Below, in pieces: positions 53,421 to 62,301 of a stretch of DNA of 64,000 nt (positions are counted from its first letter, which is position 1; every line of letters starts with the position of its first letter). A program made the translations under genes and the position numbers. The notes under the pieces are model-generated. The model made no database searches and was not told the DNA's origin. It saw only the letters and a program-made list of their open reading frames with translations. The stretch is taken from contig NZ_JBHUNX010000001.1 of NCBI RefSeq assembly GCF_042685645.1, positions 1,674,001 through 1,738,000 on the forward strand, in the 5' to 3' direction. Origin of the DNA: Salininema proteolyticum (lineage in GTDB: Bacteria; Actinomycetota; Actinomycetes; Mycobacteriales; Micromonosporaceae).

Positions 53421-53888
53421 ATGTCCAGGAAACCAGTCTTCGTTCGTGCGCTCGCCGCCCTTGCAGTCGTCGTCGCGGTATTCGCCGGCTCGTCGACCGT
53501 CCAGGCCGACGAGGCCGGAACTCTAGCCGGCCCGTGCGGGTCGTCGTACTCCCATGTCGGGCACCATAAGATCACCAAGAGCCCATACGGAACCGTCGGA
53601 CACCTCGATGTCTACTGGTCTTCGAGCACCAAGCGCAATTGCCTTGTCGTCAACGGTTACGGTGCGGCGTACGGGTACAAGGACCTGAAAGTCGCCTGGC
53701 TGTGGGACGATCGCGGTGTGGGCAGCCCGGTCGCCTACGACAGCGGACAGTACTCGTACTACGCCGGGCCCGTCTACACTCCGCGGGGCAAGGACATGAC
53801 CGGCAAGTGCATCAGCATCCAAGGCCGCATCGACCTGCCCAACGGTACGTGGGTCGCAAGGAGGATGGAAAGGGTCCACTGCGGATGA
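53421..53888 (+). CDS. secreted protein resembling spore-associated protein A
   Basis: 155 residues with a Sec signal peptide (VRALAALAVVVAVFAGSSTVQA, cleavage about residue 30). The mature part GPCGSSYSHVGHHKI, KRNCLVVNGYGAAYG, YAGPVYTPRG and CISIQGRID has the Cys, Tyr and Gly spacing of small SapA-like secreted proteins of Streptomyces. The function of that family is unclear. GAGAGGA precedes ATG 53421. Confidence 0.7.
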   Translation: MSRKPVFVRALAALAVVVAVFAGSSTVQADEAGTLAGPCGSSYSHVGHHKITKSPYGTVGHLDVYWSSSTKRNCLVVNGYGAAYGYKDLKVAWLWDDRGVGSPVAYDSGQYSYYAGPVYTPRGKDMTGKCISIQGRIDLPNGTWVARRMERVHCG

Positions 53889-54265
53889 GCCACAGTGGCC
53901 GAGATCCCTCACGTTCGTGGATCGACGCCATCATGATTCCCGCCTCCTCATAGTTCGCGGTGTGGCGCAAGGAGCTAGAGGATCGGCTCCCAAGACCCGC
54001 CTCAGGACCCTGGGCCACGCCGCGATTGAGCACATCCGCCCCTGCGGGGAGAAAAGCTTGCGCAGTCGCGTATTCACCCACACGACTGCCCAGCGGCGCG
54101 GGCGCCACCGAAGCGGCGGCACGGCGTGCTTCGACTATTGGAGGAAGGCCCGAACGCCGTCCAGACCGCCTTGTCCTCGAGCATGACTCGACGCCCACCT
54201 CGACGTCGGGACGCACATGGACGAGGGCGGCGCCGAAACTGGTCGTGAGCACCCCGCCGGAACGG
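53889..54265. other. 377-nt gap, no gene recognised
   Basis: Open frames here have no good start and no family similarity. No repeats or strong hairpins seen. Confidence 0.5.
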
Positions 54266-54733
54266 TCACTCTTCGTCCCGACGGGTATGCGCTCCGATGT
54301 CCCGGCGGAACACACCCTTGCCCTGGGCGACGTCGGCGTAGACGGCCTCGCCCTCGACCAGGTCGCCTTCTTCCTCAGCCGAAGTCTGGAACGGAGTGAA
54401 CGGCTCGTCGGCGCGGACCTGTAGCTCCCAGTCGGTCGGGCAAGCCCACAGACCGAGGCCGTTCACCTCGTTGCGGCAGACTTCAACGCCCTCGCTCTGC
54501 ACGACGTAGACCGTTTCGCCGGGCACGCCGACTCCGCTGAAGACGGCTGTGTCGGAGCCGACGAGGTCACCGCCTTCAGGGTGTTCGATCGCCGTTCCGC
54601 ACGCGACACGAGCGCTGTCCGGGCCCCGGGCCATGCCCGGAACGCCGGACTCGCACGTGATATCGGTCCCGCCCGCGGCCGTCGGAGCCGCCACTGCGGC
54701 ACCGACGGCCATCGTTACTGCTCTGAACAGCAA
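54266..54733 (-). CDS. hypothetical secreted protein
   Basis: 155 residues; short hydrophobic N-terminus (AVTMAVGAAVAAPTAAGG), four cysteines that could pair (ITCESG, VACGTA, EVCRNE, WACPTD), acidic C-terminal half. TTG at 54733 or ATG at 54712 may be the start; neither has a strong ribosome binding site. No family recognised. Confidence 0.5.
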   Translation of the reverse strand: MLFRAVTMAVGAAVAAPTAAGGTDITCESGVPGMARGPDSARVACGTAIEHPEGGDLVGSDTAVFSGVGVPGETVYVVQSEGVEVCRNEVNGLGLWACPTDWELQVRADEPFTPFQTSAEEEGDLVEGEAVYADVAQGKGVFRRDIGAHTRRDEE

Positions 54734-55661
54734 GCGCTAAAATTCGACCGGCCACAGTAGTCGAACCCACGCGAATACAAAATCTAAGAGCGCTGAAACC
54801 GGGTAACGACGCGAAAGTCCTGTCAAGAGTCCATGGAAATCGTCCTTCTGCAGTACGGGAATTCCAAGGCGCGATGAATGGTCGAAACTACGAGGTGCTG
54901 CCGATCACCACCAGACGTCGCATGGTTATCGCCGTCAATTAACGTCAGGCGGCGTTGGCGGGACAGTCGTCTGTACGACTGTTCGAGGCTCGGTGGGTGC
55001 GTAGTACGCGCTTCTTGGATCGGCAGTGGAAGTGCGTCCAATTCTGGAGAGTCGAGCGGGCACCTTCGTTCGCCTATGTAGGACAGAATCGTTCTTCTTA
55101 AGTCTACAATAGAACAATTGTGTCATTATTTTCTAATGAGTTATATAACAATCAAAGTCGATTAAGGGGTACTACTGTTCTTCATGGCCTATGAAAGGAA
55201 GTGGTCATACAACAATTAGATCGGATGGTGCTGCTGGATGCATTGAACGTGGCATCCATCCCGAGGAGGACGGTAATGCCACCTGGGCCCGCCTCGGCTT
55301 CCGCGGGGGCTGAAGGGGCAGACGGAGGGGCCGGCGTCACCTCAGGCACAAGGATCTTTGTCAAGACTTGTGGGGCCCAATGGCATCAGTGTCAATACCG
55401 GACTCGCCGCCCAGTTCCACATCACGATTGAACGCGATCTGACCGATGCGCTCGAGGGCTGGGTATGGAGAGGCTCTATCCGTTCAGGGGCAGTGTTCTC
55501 GCGTAGCCGAATATGGGGATTATACGACCTATTAGGCCATTGGTGAAGGCTGCCGGCGGTCGAGAATGACGGGATACCCGGTTCATTATAGATGGAGGAA
55601 AGTTTCTGTCGCATTGGAAGTCTCATTTCCAAGCCAATGGCGAAAGGAATCTTTTGTAAAA
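54734..55661. other. 928-nt gap, AT-rich, before the surface-protein gene
   Basis: Nothing recognised as a complete gene. 55085-55200 is strikingly AT-rich for this genome and includes ACAATTGT; it may be a promoter region or foreign DNA. A short plus-strand frame at 55358-55546 (LVGPNGISVNTGLAAQFHI, FSRSRIWGLYDLLGHW) could be a gene remnant. Confidence 0.45.
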
Positions 55662-58600
55662 ATGAAGGTTAGATATGTTAGGCCGTCCGGCGTTCTGGCG
55701 ATGGGTGTTGCGACCGCCCTGGCGTGGAGTGCGTCGCCGGCCTTCGCCGGTCAGGCCACAGCTGAGAATTGTACTGACGGGGTGGATGGTTTGACCGTCG
55801 CACCAGTGGAATGGACGACCGAATCAGGGGGTCTCGTCGGTCGGGTTTCACTCTCGAATCCCGGGGAAGTCAGCCTAAGGGAACTCACCGTCTCTTATGA
55901 CTTGGAAGAAATTCTCCGGGATTGGGACTGGGATGGCGTTATCAGGCCGGACGGTGGCGAGGTCGAACTACTCGATGGCCAGTTCACCTGGTCGGGAGAC
56001 CTGTCGGCGGAAGAGGACCGGATGTTCTCCTTTCGACTGATCGACGGTCTTTCGGCCGAAGAAGTTCCGGTGCTCCCTGAACCACGGATGTCCGGTCAGT
56101 CCTGTGGCCCGCCGCAGACCGAGGTCGGTTCTCTAGACGAGTCGCAACCATCTCACAAAGGCGCATCAGGGCATGCGAACGAGAAGAACCCGGGCCCGAC
56201 CGCATCGCAGGACGCCTCAGAGTCTTATCGTCCACCCGAACAGAGGCGGTCCTGCACCAACTTCGCCTATGTGTCCGTGGGCTCCGCACCCACCGTGATC
56301 TACCGATTCTATCCGTTCTCGGGCGAGTCGGAGAACACCGGGATCACAATACCGAGCGGTTTGGACGCGATCGGCGTGGGTCCAGACGGCAACCTTTACG
56401 GTATTTCCAAGAACCCGTTCCGCCTCGCGATCATCGATCCGCAGACTTCGACCGTCACCTACAGGGAAATCGACGGCCTTACCAGGAACCGAAGCTGGTC
56501 TCTGGGCGATTTCGACGCGGAAGGGAGCCTGTGGATTGCGGGAGAGGCCGTAGAAAGTTCGGCGATCCTCGACGTGAACTCCGATCCGGTCAAGGTCACG
56601 AGTCTGCCCGATCCCGGCTACGGCGGCTGGTATGACTGGGCGTTGAACCCGGCTGACGGCCGGTTTTATGCGGCCGACGGTCGCAATGGGGACCTCATCA
56701 CCGTCGACAGCACGTCGAGTCCGATGAAAGTCGTCCTGAAGAACAACGTATGGCCTACGGGAAGCCAGTACAACGGTGTTTTCTTCGGAGAAACGGGGAT
56801 CATGTACGCCATTGACTCCAATGGAAACGTGCAGAGCCTGGATCTGAGCGACTCTACCCCTGAAAAGCCCGTCACCGCTGACAAAATCGGCAGCACGTCC
56901 AAGGTGGGCATCGTCTCGGGGGCATCGCAGGGAGCCACTGACGCAGGAGGTTGCATTCTGGCGAAGGACTTCGGCGACGCTCCGGATTCCTACATGACGA
57001 GCTACTCGAACGATGGGCCCCACCACGACGAACTCACAGGGTTGACCATCGGGGAGGCCATCGACCTGGAAGGGGACGCGCGTCACTCGATTCTTGACGA
57101 CGGAAGCCTCGGTGAGCTGGACGGGACCGGTGACAGCGACGACGGGCTAGACGAAGTGCCGGCCGTTCAGGATCGGACGTACACGATCGCTCCGACCGTG
57201 ATCAACTCGACCGGCGGACCAGCGACTCTGGCCGCGTGGTCGGACATGAACCAGGATGGGTCCTTCTCTGAGGACGAGCGAGTCATCGCTTCGGTCCCGA
57301 ACGGCACTGAAGGTACCGTCGAGCTCAATTGGAACGTGTTGGAACTCCCTCAAGAGAATGGGACCACGCACCTGAGACTGCGCTTGTACCAGGGCGATAG
57401 ATCGGACCCAACGCCGAACGGCCTCGGAGGAGCCGGCGAAGTCGAAGACTGGCCCGTCGAAGTCCGAGTTCCGAAGGCCGATCTGTCGACGGTGAAGACG
57501 GCTTCTGGAGGTCCGGTCGCTCCGGGCGAGGAGTTCGACTACACGGTTACGGTTTCGAACGCGGGCCCGTCGTCGGCTCAGAATGTGACTGCGGTGGATG
57601 AACTGCCTGCGGGGTTGTCGTTCGTGTCGGGTGAGGGCTGTTCTGCGGAGGGGCGGACGGTGACGTGTGGTCCGGAGGAGAGCCTGGCTTCGGGGTCGGA
57701 GAAGGCGTGGACGTTCACTGTGGAGTTGGACTCCGCGTATATCGGTGACGGCTCTGATCTGGGCAATACCGCTTCGGCGGACTCGGACACCGATGACGGT
57801 AGTCCGGACAATGACGAGAGCGAGGAGGCCGATCCGCCGGTCATTGAGCCGAAGGCCGATCTGTCGACGGTGAAGACCGCTTCTGGCGGTGCTGTTGCTC
57901 CGGGGGAGGAGTTCGATTACACGGTTACGGTTTCGAACGCGGGCCCGTCGTCGGCTCAGAATGTGACTGCGGTGGATGAACTGCCTGCGGGGTTGTCGTT
58001 CGTGTCGGGTGAGGGCTGTTCTGCGGAGGGGCGGACGGTGACGTGTGGTCCGGAGGAGAGCCTGGCTTCGGGGTCGGAGAAGGCGTGGACGTTCACCGTC
58101 GAGTTGGATTCCGCCTACACGGGTGACGGTTCGGACCTGGGCAACGTCGCTTCAGCCGACTCTGACACTGACGATGACAACTCGGACAACGACGAGAGCG
58201 ACCCTGTCAACCCGCCTGACATCGAGCCGAAGGCCGATCTGTCGACGGTTAAGACTGCGTCGCTGGGTCCTGTTGCTCCGGGGGAGGAGTTCGATTACAC
58301 GGTTACGGTTTCGAACGCCGGCCCGTCGTCGGCTCAGAACGTGAAAGCCATCGACGACCTGCCCGACGGTCTGACGTTCGTGTCCGGAGACGACTGCAAT
58401 GCCACAGGCCGGACGGTGACCTGTGGCCCTGTCTCGCTGGTCGAGGTCGGAGAGCAGACCTCGTGGACGTTCACGGTCGAGTTGGACTCGGCCTACACGG
58501 GTGACGGCTCTGATCTGGGCAATACCGCTTCGGCGGACTCGGATACCGATGACGGTAATCCGGACAACGACGAGAGCGAGAAGGCCGACCCGCCGGTCAT

Positions 58601-59933
58601 CGAGCCGAAGGCCGACCTGTCGACGGTGAAGACCGCTTCTGGAGGTCCGGTCGCTCCGGGGGAGGAGTTCGAATACACAGTTACGGTTTCGAACGCGGGG
58701 CCGTCGTCGGCTCAGAACGTGTCCGCTGTGGACGAACTTCCCTCAGGTCTGACGTTCGTGTCGGGCGAGGATTGCTCCGCCGAGGGCCAGACGGTTACAT
58801 GTGCCAATCGTGCGTCTCTCGCAACGGGCTCGCAGACATCGTGGACATTCACCGCAATGTTGTCGCCGGACTATACCGGTGACGGCTCTGACCTGGGCAA
58901 CACTGCCTCGGCGGACTCGGATACCGATGACGGTAATCCGGACAATGACGAGAGCGAGGAGGCCGACCCGCCGGACATCCTGCCGCCGAACGCGCACCTG
59001 CAGGTGACGAAGACGGTCGACTCCGGAGACGGTGTCACAGCCGGCGACGAGATCGACTACACCGTAACGGTGGGCAACCTCGGTCCGTCGACCGCGGCCG
59101 ATGTGAAGGCCATTGACCAGCTTCCGGCGCCGATGGCGTTCACCGCCGGTGACGGATGCGCCGCTGAAGAGCAGAAGGTGACTTGTGGCCCGGAAGCGAC
59201 GCTTCCGGTCGGGGCGCAGAAGTCGTGGACGTTCACCGTCCAGCTGGACGACGCCTACACCGGTGACGGTTCGGACCTGGGCAACTCGGTCGCTACCGAC
59301 TCCAGCACCGATGGAGACTCCGACGGCACCGACCCGGTGTTCCCGATCATCAAGCCCAACCAGGTCGACCTGGCCGTGGCGCATGAGGCCGACGACCGGA
59401 TCACGCACACCGGAACGATCACCTCGACCGTGGTCAACTACGGTCCGCACCCCGCACGGGGCGGGGTCATCGAGATCGAAGTCCCCGACGGCCTGACCAC
59501 CGCCGGGGACTCTGTCGGCGCCGACTGCGACATTCAGGGCGGCACGGCCGTCTGTGAGTTCGGTGAGGTTCTCGCACCGCAGGGCGAAGCGGCTTCCCCG
59601 GTGGTCCTCGCCGAGGCCGCGCATGATGAAATCCAGATCAGCATCCCTGTCGAGACGGCCTCGATGTGCCGCGTGGCCGACGAACGCCTTTCGACGTCGG
59701 CCACGGTCCGCACCGCCGAAGGCCACGAGGATGTGGACCTGTCGAACAACGACGACGAAGATTACGCCATTGTCGTCGAAGGCGGGCCGGGTTGCGATGA
59801 TGGTGCTGCCGTTCTGCCTACGACGGGCGGTAGCTTGACCGCCGCAGTTGTCGCAGCGGTCGGCACCGTCGTGCTGGGCCTTGCCCTGATGACGGTCGCC
59901 AGGACCAGGAGGGAACGACGCGACGTGGGTTGA
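55662..59933 (+). CDS. sortase-anchored surface protein: beta-propeller, GEVED and DUF11 repeats
   Basis: 1,423 residues. Signal peptide ends ASPAFA (about residue 30). A propeller-like DUF6923-type domain spans about 197-430 (CTNFAYVSVG, GVGPDGNLYGIS). A GEVED domain spans about 433-603 (FGDAPDSY, WSDMNQDGSFSEDERV, GEVEDWPVEV). Four near-identical 126-residue DUF11 repeats span 604-1107, then a diverged copy and a last DUF11-like domain. C-terminus: LPTTG (residues 1385-1389, nt 59814-59828), TM helix and RTRRERR tail. Codon use is less GC3-biased than its neighbours. GAAAGGA lies 13 nt before the ATG. Likely adhesin or stalk. Confidence 0.85.
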   Translation: MKVRYVRPSGVLAMGVATALAWSASPAFAGQATAENCTDGVDGLTVAPVEWTTESGGLVGRVSLSNPGEVSLRELTVSYDLEEILRDWDWDGVIRPDGGEVELLDGQFTWSGDLSAEEDRMFSFRLIDGLSAEEVPVLPEPRMSGQSCGPPQTEVGSLDESQPSHKGASGHANEKNPGPTASQDASESYRPPEQRRSCTNFAYVSVGSAPTVIYRFYPFSGESENTGITIPSGLDAIGVGPDGNLYGISKNPFRLAIIDPQTSTVTYREIDGLTRNRSWSLGDFDAEGSLWIAGEAVESSAILDVNSDPVKVTSLPDPGYGGWYDWALNPADGRFYAADGRNGDLITVDSTSSPMKVVLKNNVWPTGSQYNGVFFGETGIMYAIDSNGNVQSLDLSDSTPEKPVTADKIGSTSKVGIVSGASQGATDAGGCILAKDFGDAPDSYMTSYSNDGPHHDELTGLTIGEAIDLEGDARHSILDDGSLGELDGTGDSDDGLDEVPAVQDRTYTIAPTVINSTGGPATLAAWSDMNQDGSFSEDERVIASVPNGTEGTVELNWNVLELPQENGTTHLRLRLYQGDRSDPTPNGLGGAGEVEDWPVEVRVPKADLSTVKTASGGPVAPGEEFDYTVTVSNAGPSSAQNVTAVDELPAGLSFVSGEGCSAEGRTVTCGPEESLASGSEKAWTFTVELDSAYIGDGSDLGNTASADSDTDDGSPDNDESEEADPPVIEPKADLSTVKTASGGAVAPGEEFDYTVTVSNAGPSSAQNVTAVDELPAGLSFVSGEGCSAEGRTVTCGPEESLASGSEKAWTFTVELDSAYTGDGSDLGNVASADSDTDDDNSDNDESDPVNPPDIEPKADLSTVKTASLGPVAPGEEFDYTVTVSNAGPSSAQNVKAIDDLPDGLTFVSGDDCNATGRTVTCGPVSLVEVGEQTSWTFTVELDSAYTGDGSDLGNTASADSDTDDGNPDNDESEKADPPVIEPKADLSTVKTASGGPVAPGEEFEYTVTVSNAGPSSAQNVSAVDELPSGLTFVSGEDCSAEGQTVTCANRASLATGSQTSWTFTAMLSPDYTGDGSDLGNTASADSDTDDGNPDNDESEEADPPDILPPNAHLQVTKTVDSGDGVTAGDEIDYTVTVGNLGPSTAADVKAIDQLPAPMAFTAGDGCAAEEQKVTCGPEATLPVGAQKSWTFTVQLDDAYTGDGSDLGNSVATDSSTDGDSDGTDPVFPIIKPNQVDLAVAHEADDRITHTGTITSTVVNYGPHPARGGVIEIEVPDGLTTAGDSVGADCDIQGGTAVCEFGEVLAPQGEAASPVVLAEAAHDEIQISIPVETASMCRVADERLSTSATVRTAEGHEDVDLSNNDDEDYAIVVEGGPGCDDGAAVLPTTGGSLTAAVVAAVGTVVLGLALMTVARTRRERRDVG
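57471..58982 (+). repeat. four in-frame 378-bp tandem repeats
   Basis: Units start with CCGAAGGCCGA at 57471, 57849, 58227 and 58605; the period is exactly 378 bp (126 codons). Units 1 and 2 are identical over about 180 nt (about 57540-57719 against 57918-58097), showing recent duplication or gene conversion. A diverged fifth unit follows from about 58983. Confidence 0.95.
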
Positions 59934-60336
59934 CGCCACACTGTGAGTTCGGGGCTGTGGAAGGTGAGACCGCCTGCTACAGCCCCGCTACCGTATTCAG
60001 AGCCGACCCGATGGAACCTCTCGTCCGCCCGTTGAGGAGTGACGTCTGATCAAATCTCAGTTCTGTCGTGCATGCCGACATCGCCGTTGGTTCATTCAGG
60101 ACCGTCCGCTGAACTCCCGACGCTTATGCGCATTCCACATGGGATCTCGACGTGGCCGCTGACAGTTCTCCGGCGCGACATAGCGCCACATCAGAGGCCT
60201 CCGATCAAGGTGGTGAGACGCTTCGGCCGCCGGCATGGTCCGCGTCGGGATAGAGAACGATGACGGGGAGGTCACGGGGCAGGACATCGGCCTTGTTCGC
60301 CTCGTCAAGGCCCGAGGGAGCCCGCGAGCGCGAAAA

Positions 60337-60361
60337 GGGCCGCCCCGTTGAGGGGCGGCCC
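60337..60361 (-). terminator. minus-strand terminator downstream of the ABC importer
   Basis: GGGCCGCCCC/GGGGCGGCCC stem (60337-60346, 60352-60361), loop GTTGA; on the minus strand it is followed directly by TTTTCGCG. Confidence 0.8.
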
Positions 60362-60390
60362 CGGCACCTTTTCATCATCAACCAGATCAC

Positions 60391-60485
60391 ACCGCGAACG
60401 GAGTGCCGAGCCGCCGAAAAGGCGGTAGGACGCAAGCCCTATTCAGGCAAGCCCCCGGCGGCCCGGTGCGAATCACGTTACCGAC
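60391..60485 (+). ncRNA. possible c-di-GMP-I (GEMM-like) riboswitch aptamer
   Basis: A CCGCC-GAAAA-GGCGG hairpin (60411-60425) is followed by GGACGCAAGCC (60428-60438; family GGACGCAAAGCC). Then GCC/GGC pairing and a CGGT (60464-60467)...GTTACCGA (60477-60484) 3' part follow. Order and spacing match c-di-GMP-I aptamers. The usual 5' GGCAAACC is not present (GAGTGCCGAGCC instead), and no plus-strand gene follows. Treat as a candidate only. Confidence 0.35.
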
Positions 60486-60546
60486 CCCATCGGGACGGGG
60501 ACGCTTATATGCCGACAGGGAAACGCAACGAACGGCTCGACGGGCG

Positions 60547-61311
60547 TCAGCGAACGCCGCGCGGCGAAAACGCCAGGTGGGGCGCGCCGTCGACCGTGAA
60601 CCGCCGGACGCCTATCCGGTAGACGGGTTCGAGGACCGGCGGTGTGAGCACGTGGTCGGGCTTCCCGGCCGCCGTGACCCGGCCGCGGTCCAGTAGCACG
60701 ACCTCATCGCAGTAGCGCGCGGCCAGGTTGAGGTCGTGGAGGACGACGACGGTGCAGAGCGGCAGTCCTCGTACGAGCTCCAGGACCTCATGTTGGAACC
60801 GGACGTCGAGGTGGTTGGTCGGCTCGTCGAGCAGGAGGTGCGTGGATCTCTGGGCGAGCGCCCGGGCTATGAGCGCGCGCTGGCGCTCGCCGCCGGAGAG
60901 GGCGGTGAACGCCTTGTCCGCGAGGCCGTCGACTCCGGTGGCACGCATGGCCTCCGCGGCAGCGGCCCGATCCTCGGCGCGGTAGGGTTCCCATCCGCGG
61001 CGGTGCACGGAGCGGCCGAGGAGGACGGACTCGGCGACGGTCAGCGGATTGCCGGAGTCCTCGGATTGCGCCACGGCGGCCAGGCGCAGGGCGCGTTGCC
61101 GCGCGGACAGTACGGACAGTTCGTCGCCGTCGGCGAAGGCCTTCCCGCCGGCGCGGTCGACGGCGCCGAGGAGGGCCCGGAGGAAGCTCGACTTGCCGCT
61201 TCCGTTCGGGCCCACCAGCCCGGTCATGGCCCCGTCGGCGACGGCCAGGGACACGCGGTCGAGCGCGGGCGACCTGCCGTATCGGACGGTGATCTCGTCG
61301 GCGGTGATCAC
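60547..61311 (-). CDS. ABC transporter ATPase, metal-chelate importer (FecE/FepC type)
   Basis: 254 residues: Walker A VGPNGSGKSS (about 33-42), Q-loop AVAQ, signature LSGGERQRALIARAL (about 137-151), Walker B HLLLDEPTNHLD and H-loop VVLHDLN. The GTG start (61311) overlaps the stop of the binding-protein gene in GTGA, so this is the last gene of a permease-lipoprotein-ATPase operon. Confidence 0.93.
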   Translation of the reverse strand: MITADEITVRYGRSPALDRVSLAVADGAMTGLVGPNGSGKSSFLRALLGAVDRAGGKAFADGDELSVLSARQRALRLAAVAQSEDSGNPLTVAESVLLGRSVHRRGWEPYRAEDRAAAAEAMRATGVDGLADKAFTALSGGERQRALIARALAQRSTHLLLDEPTNHLDVRFQHEVLELVRGLPLCTVVVLHDLNLAARYCDEVVLLDRGRVTAAGKPDHVLTPPVLEPVYRIGVRRFTVDGAPHLAFSPRGVR

Positions 61312-62270
61312 GGCTTGGTCTGCTCCAGAAGCGAGGCGAGCCCGTCGACGGCGCCCGGGTCGGGGGCGAGATCGGCGGCGGGGATGCCGACGATGTCGCC
61401 GGAGCGGACGGCGCGGAGGTCCTCGGCGCCGGGCTCGGAGAGGAGCTTGGCTCGTGCCGTGGCGAAGTCCTCGCCGTAGACGCCGTAGGAGAGGACGATG
61501 ACCTCGGGATCGGCGTCGAGGAGCGATTCCAGGCTGGAGGGCACGTAGTTGGCCTCGTCGGTGAAGGCGTTGTCGAAGCCGGCGAGGTCGAGCACGTCGT
61601 TCGAGATGTGCAGGGTCCCTTGGGCGCTCATGTCGCCGGCGGCGGAGAAGTAGTAGACGACGGCGGCTGAGCGGCGGTCGCCGGGCGCGGTGCCGCTGAG
61701 GGCGTCGATCTCGGAGGAGATCGCGGAGACGTTCTCCTCGGCGGCCTTCTCCGTGCCGAAGACGGCCGCGAGGCGCTCGATGTCGTCGATGACGGTGCCG
61801 AAGTCGACCGGTTCGGTGACGCGGTCGTCGTGGTTGCACTCTCCGTGCACGACGAGGTTGGGGACGCCCATCTCCCGGAGGTCGGCGGGCTCGGCGTTGA
61901 AGAGGCCGTAACCGACGACGATGTCGGCTCCGGAGCCGATGATCTTCTCGGCGCCGGGGTCGGCGGGGTCGATGATGTCGACGTCGGTCGGCGGGGTGTC
62001 CAGGCCGTCGGGGAGGTCGGCGCCGAACTCCCCGGCGCGGGCGGTGATCTTGTCGGACGCTCCGGCGGCGTCGAGGAGTTCGACGGCGGAGTGGCCGATG
62101 GTGAGGACCCGCTCAGGGCGCGACTCGATGACGAGGTCTTCGCCGCAGTTGTCAACGGTCATGGGGAACTCGGCGTCCGAGTCGGGGCTGGACTCGGGGG
62201 CGGAGCAGCCGGCGGCTGTTACGGCGAGGACGGCTCCCATGAGGAGGGCTGGTTTGGTGCGCTGGCGCAT
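61308..62270 (-). CDS. substrate-binding lipoprotein of the metal-chelate ABC importer
   Basis: 320 residues. Lipobox AVTAAGCS places the lipid-modified Cys near residue 22. The mature part has the class III (FepB/BtuF) fold: RVLTIGHSAVELLDAAG, DIVVGYG, a long backbone helix, and DPEVIVLSYG. AGGAG precedes the ATG at 62270. Substrate could be a siderophore, a zincophore-metal complex or cobalamin; the promoter repeat favours metal control. Confidence 0.9.
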   Translation of the reverse strand: MRQRTKPALLMGAVLAVTAAGCSAPESSPDSDAEFPMTVDNCGEDLVIESRPERVLTIGHSAVELLDAAGASDKITARAGEFGADLPDGLDTPPTDVDIIDPADPGAEKIIGSGADIVVGYGLFNAEPADLREMGVPNLVVHGECNHDDRVTEPVDFGTVIDDIERLAAVFGTEKAAEENVSAISSEIDALSGTAPGDRRSAAVVYYFSAAGDMSAQGTLHISNDVLDLAGFDNAFTDEANYVPSSLESLLDADPEVIVLSYGVYGEDFATARAKLLSEPGAEDLRAVRSGDIVGIPAADLAPDPGAVDGLASLLEQTKP

Positions 62271-62301
62271 GGTGACTCCTTGTCGGTGGGTCGGTCGGGT
62301 G

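Larger units (their letters stand above)
59934..60546. other. 613-nt gap with terminator and candidate structured RNA
   Basis: No intact gene. It holds a minus-strand terminator (60337-60361) and, on the plus strand, a structured element (60391-60485), listed separately. A short minus-strand frame with LDEANKADVLPRDLPVIVLY (about 60240-60310) could be a gene remnant. Confidence 0.5.

Noticed and set aside
53960..54424. Plus-strand open frame between the two secreted-protein genes
   Set aside because: No start context or family similarity, and most of its 3' half is antisense to the 54266-54733 gene.
57471..58982. Regular tandem repeats, considered as a CRISPR or satellite array
   Set aside because: The 378-bp units are in frame, encode DUF11 domains and have no short repeat-spacer pattern.
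60391..60530. Cobalamin riboswitch for the ABC importer
   Set aside because: The element reads on the plus strand, downstream of the minus-strand operon, and the conserved GCCACTG region is absent.
40852..60546. Second copy of the tRNA-Pro 3' end as attR
   Set aside because: No match to the GGTTCAAATCC...CCCGACCA segment was found by eye on either strand in this interval.
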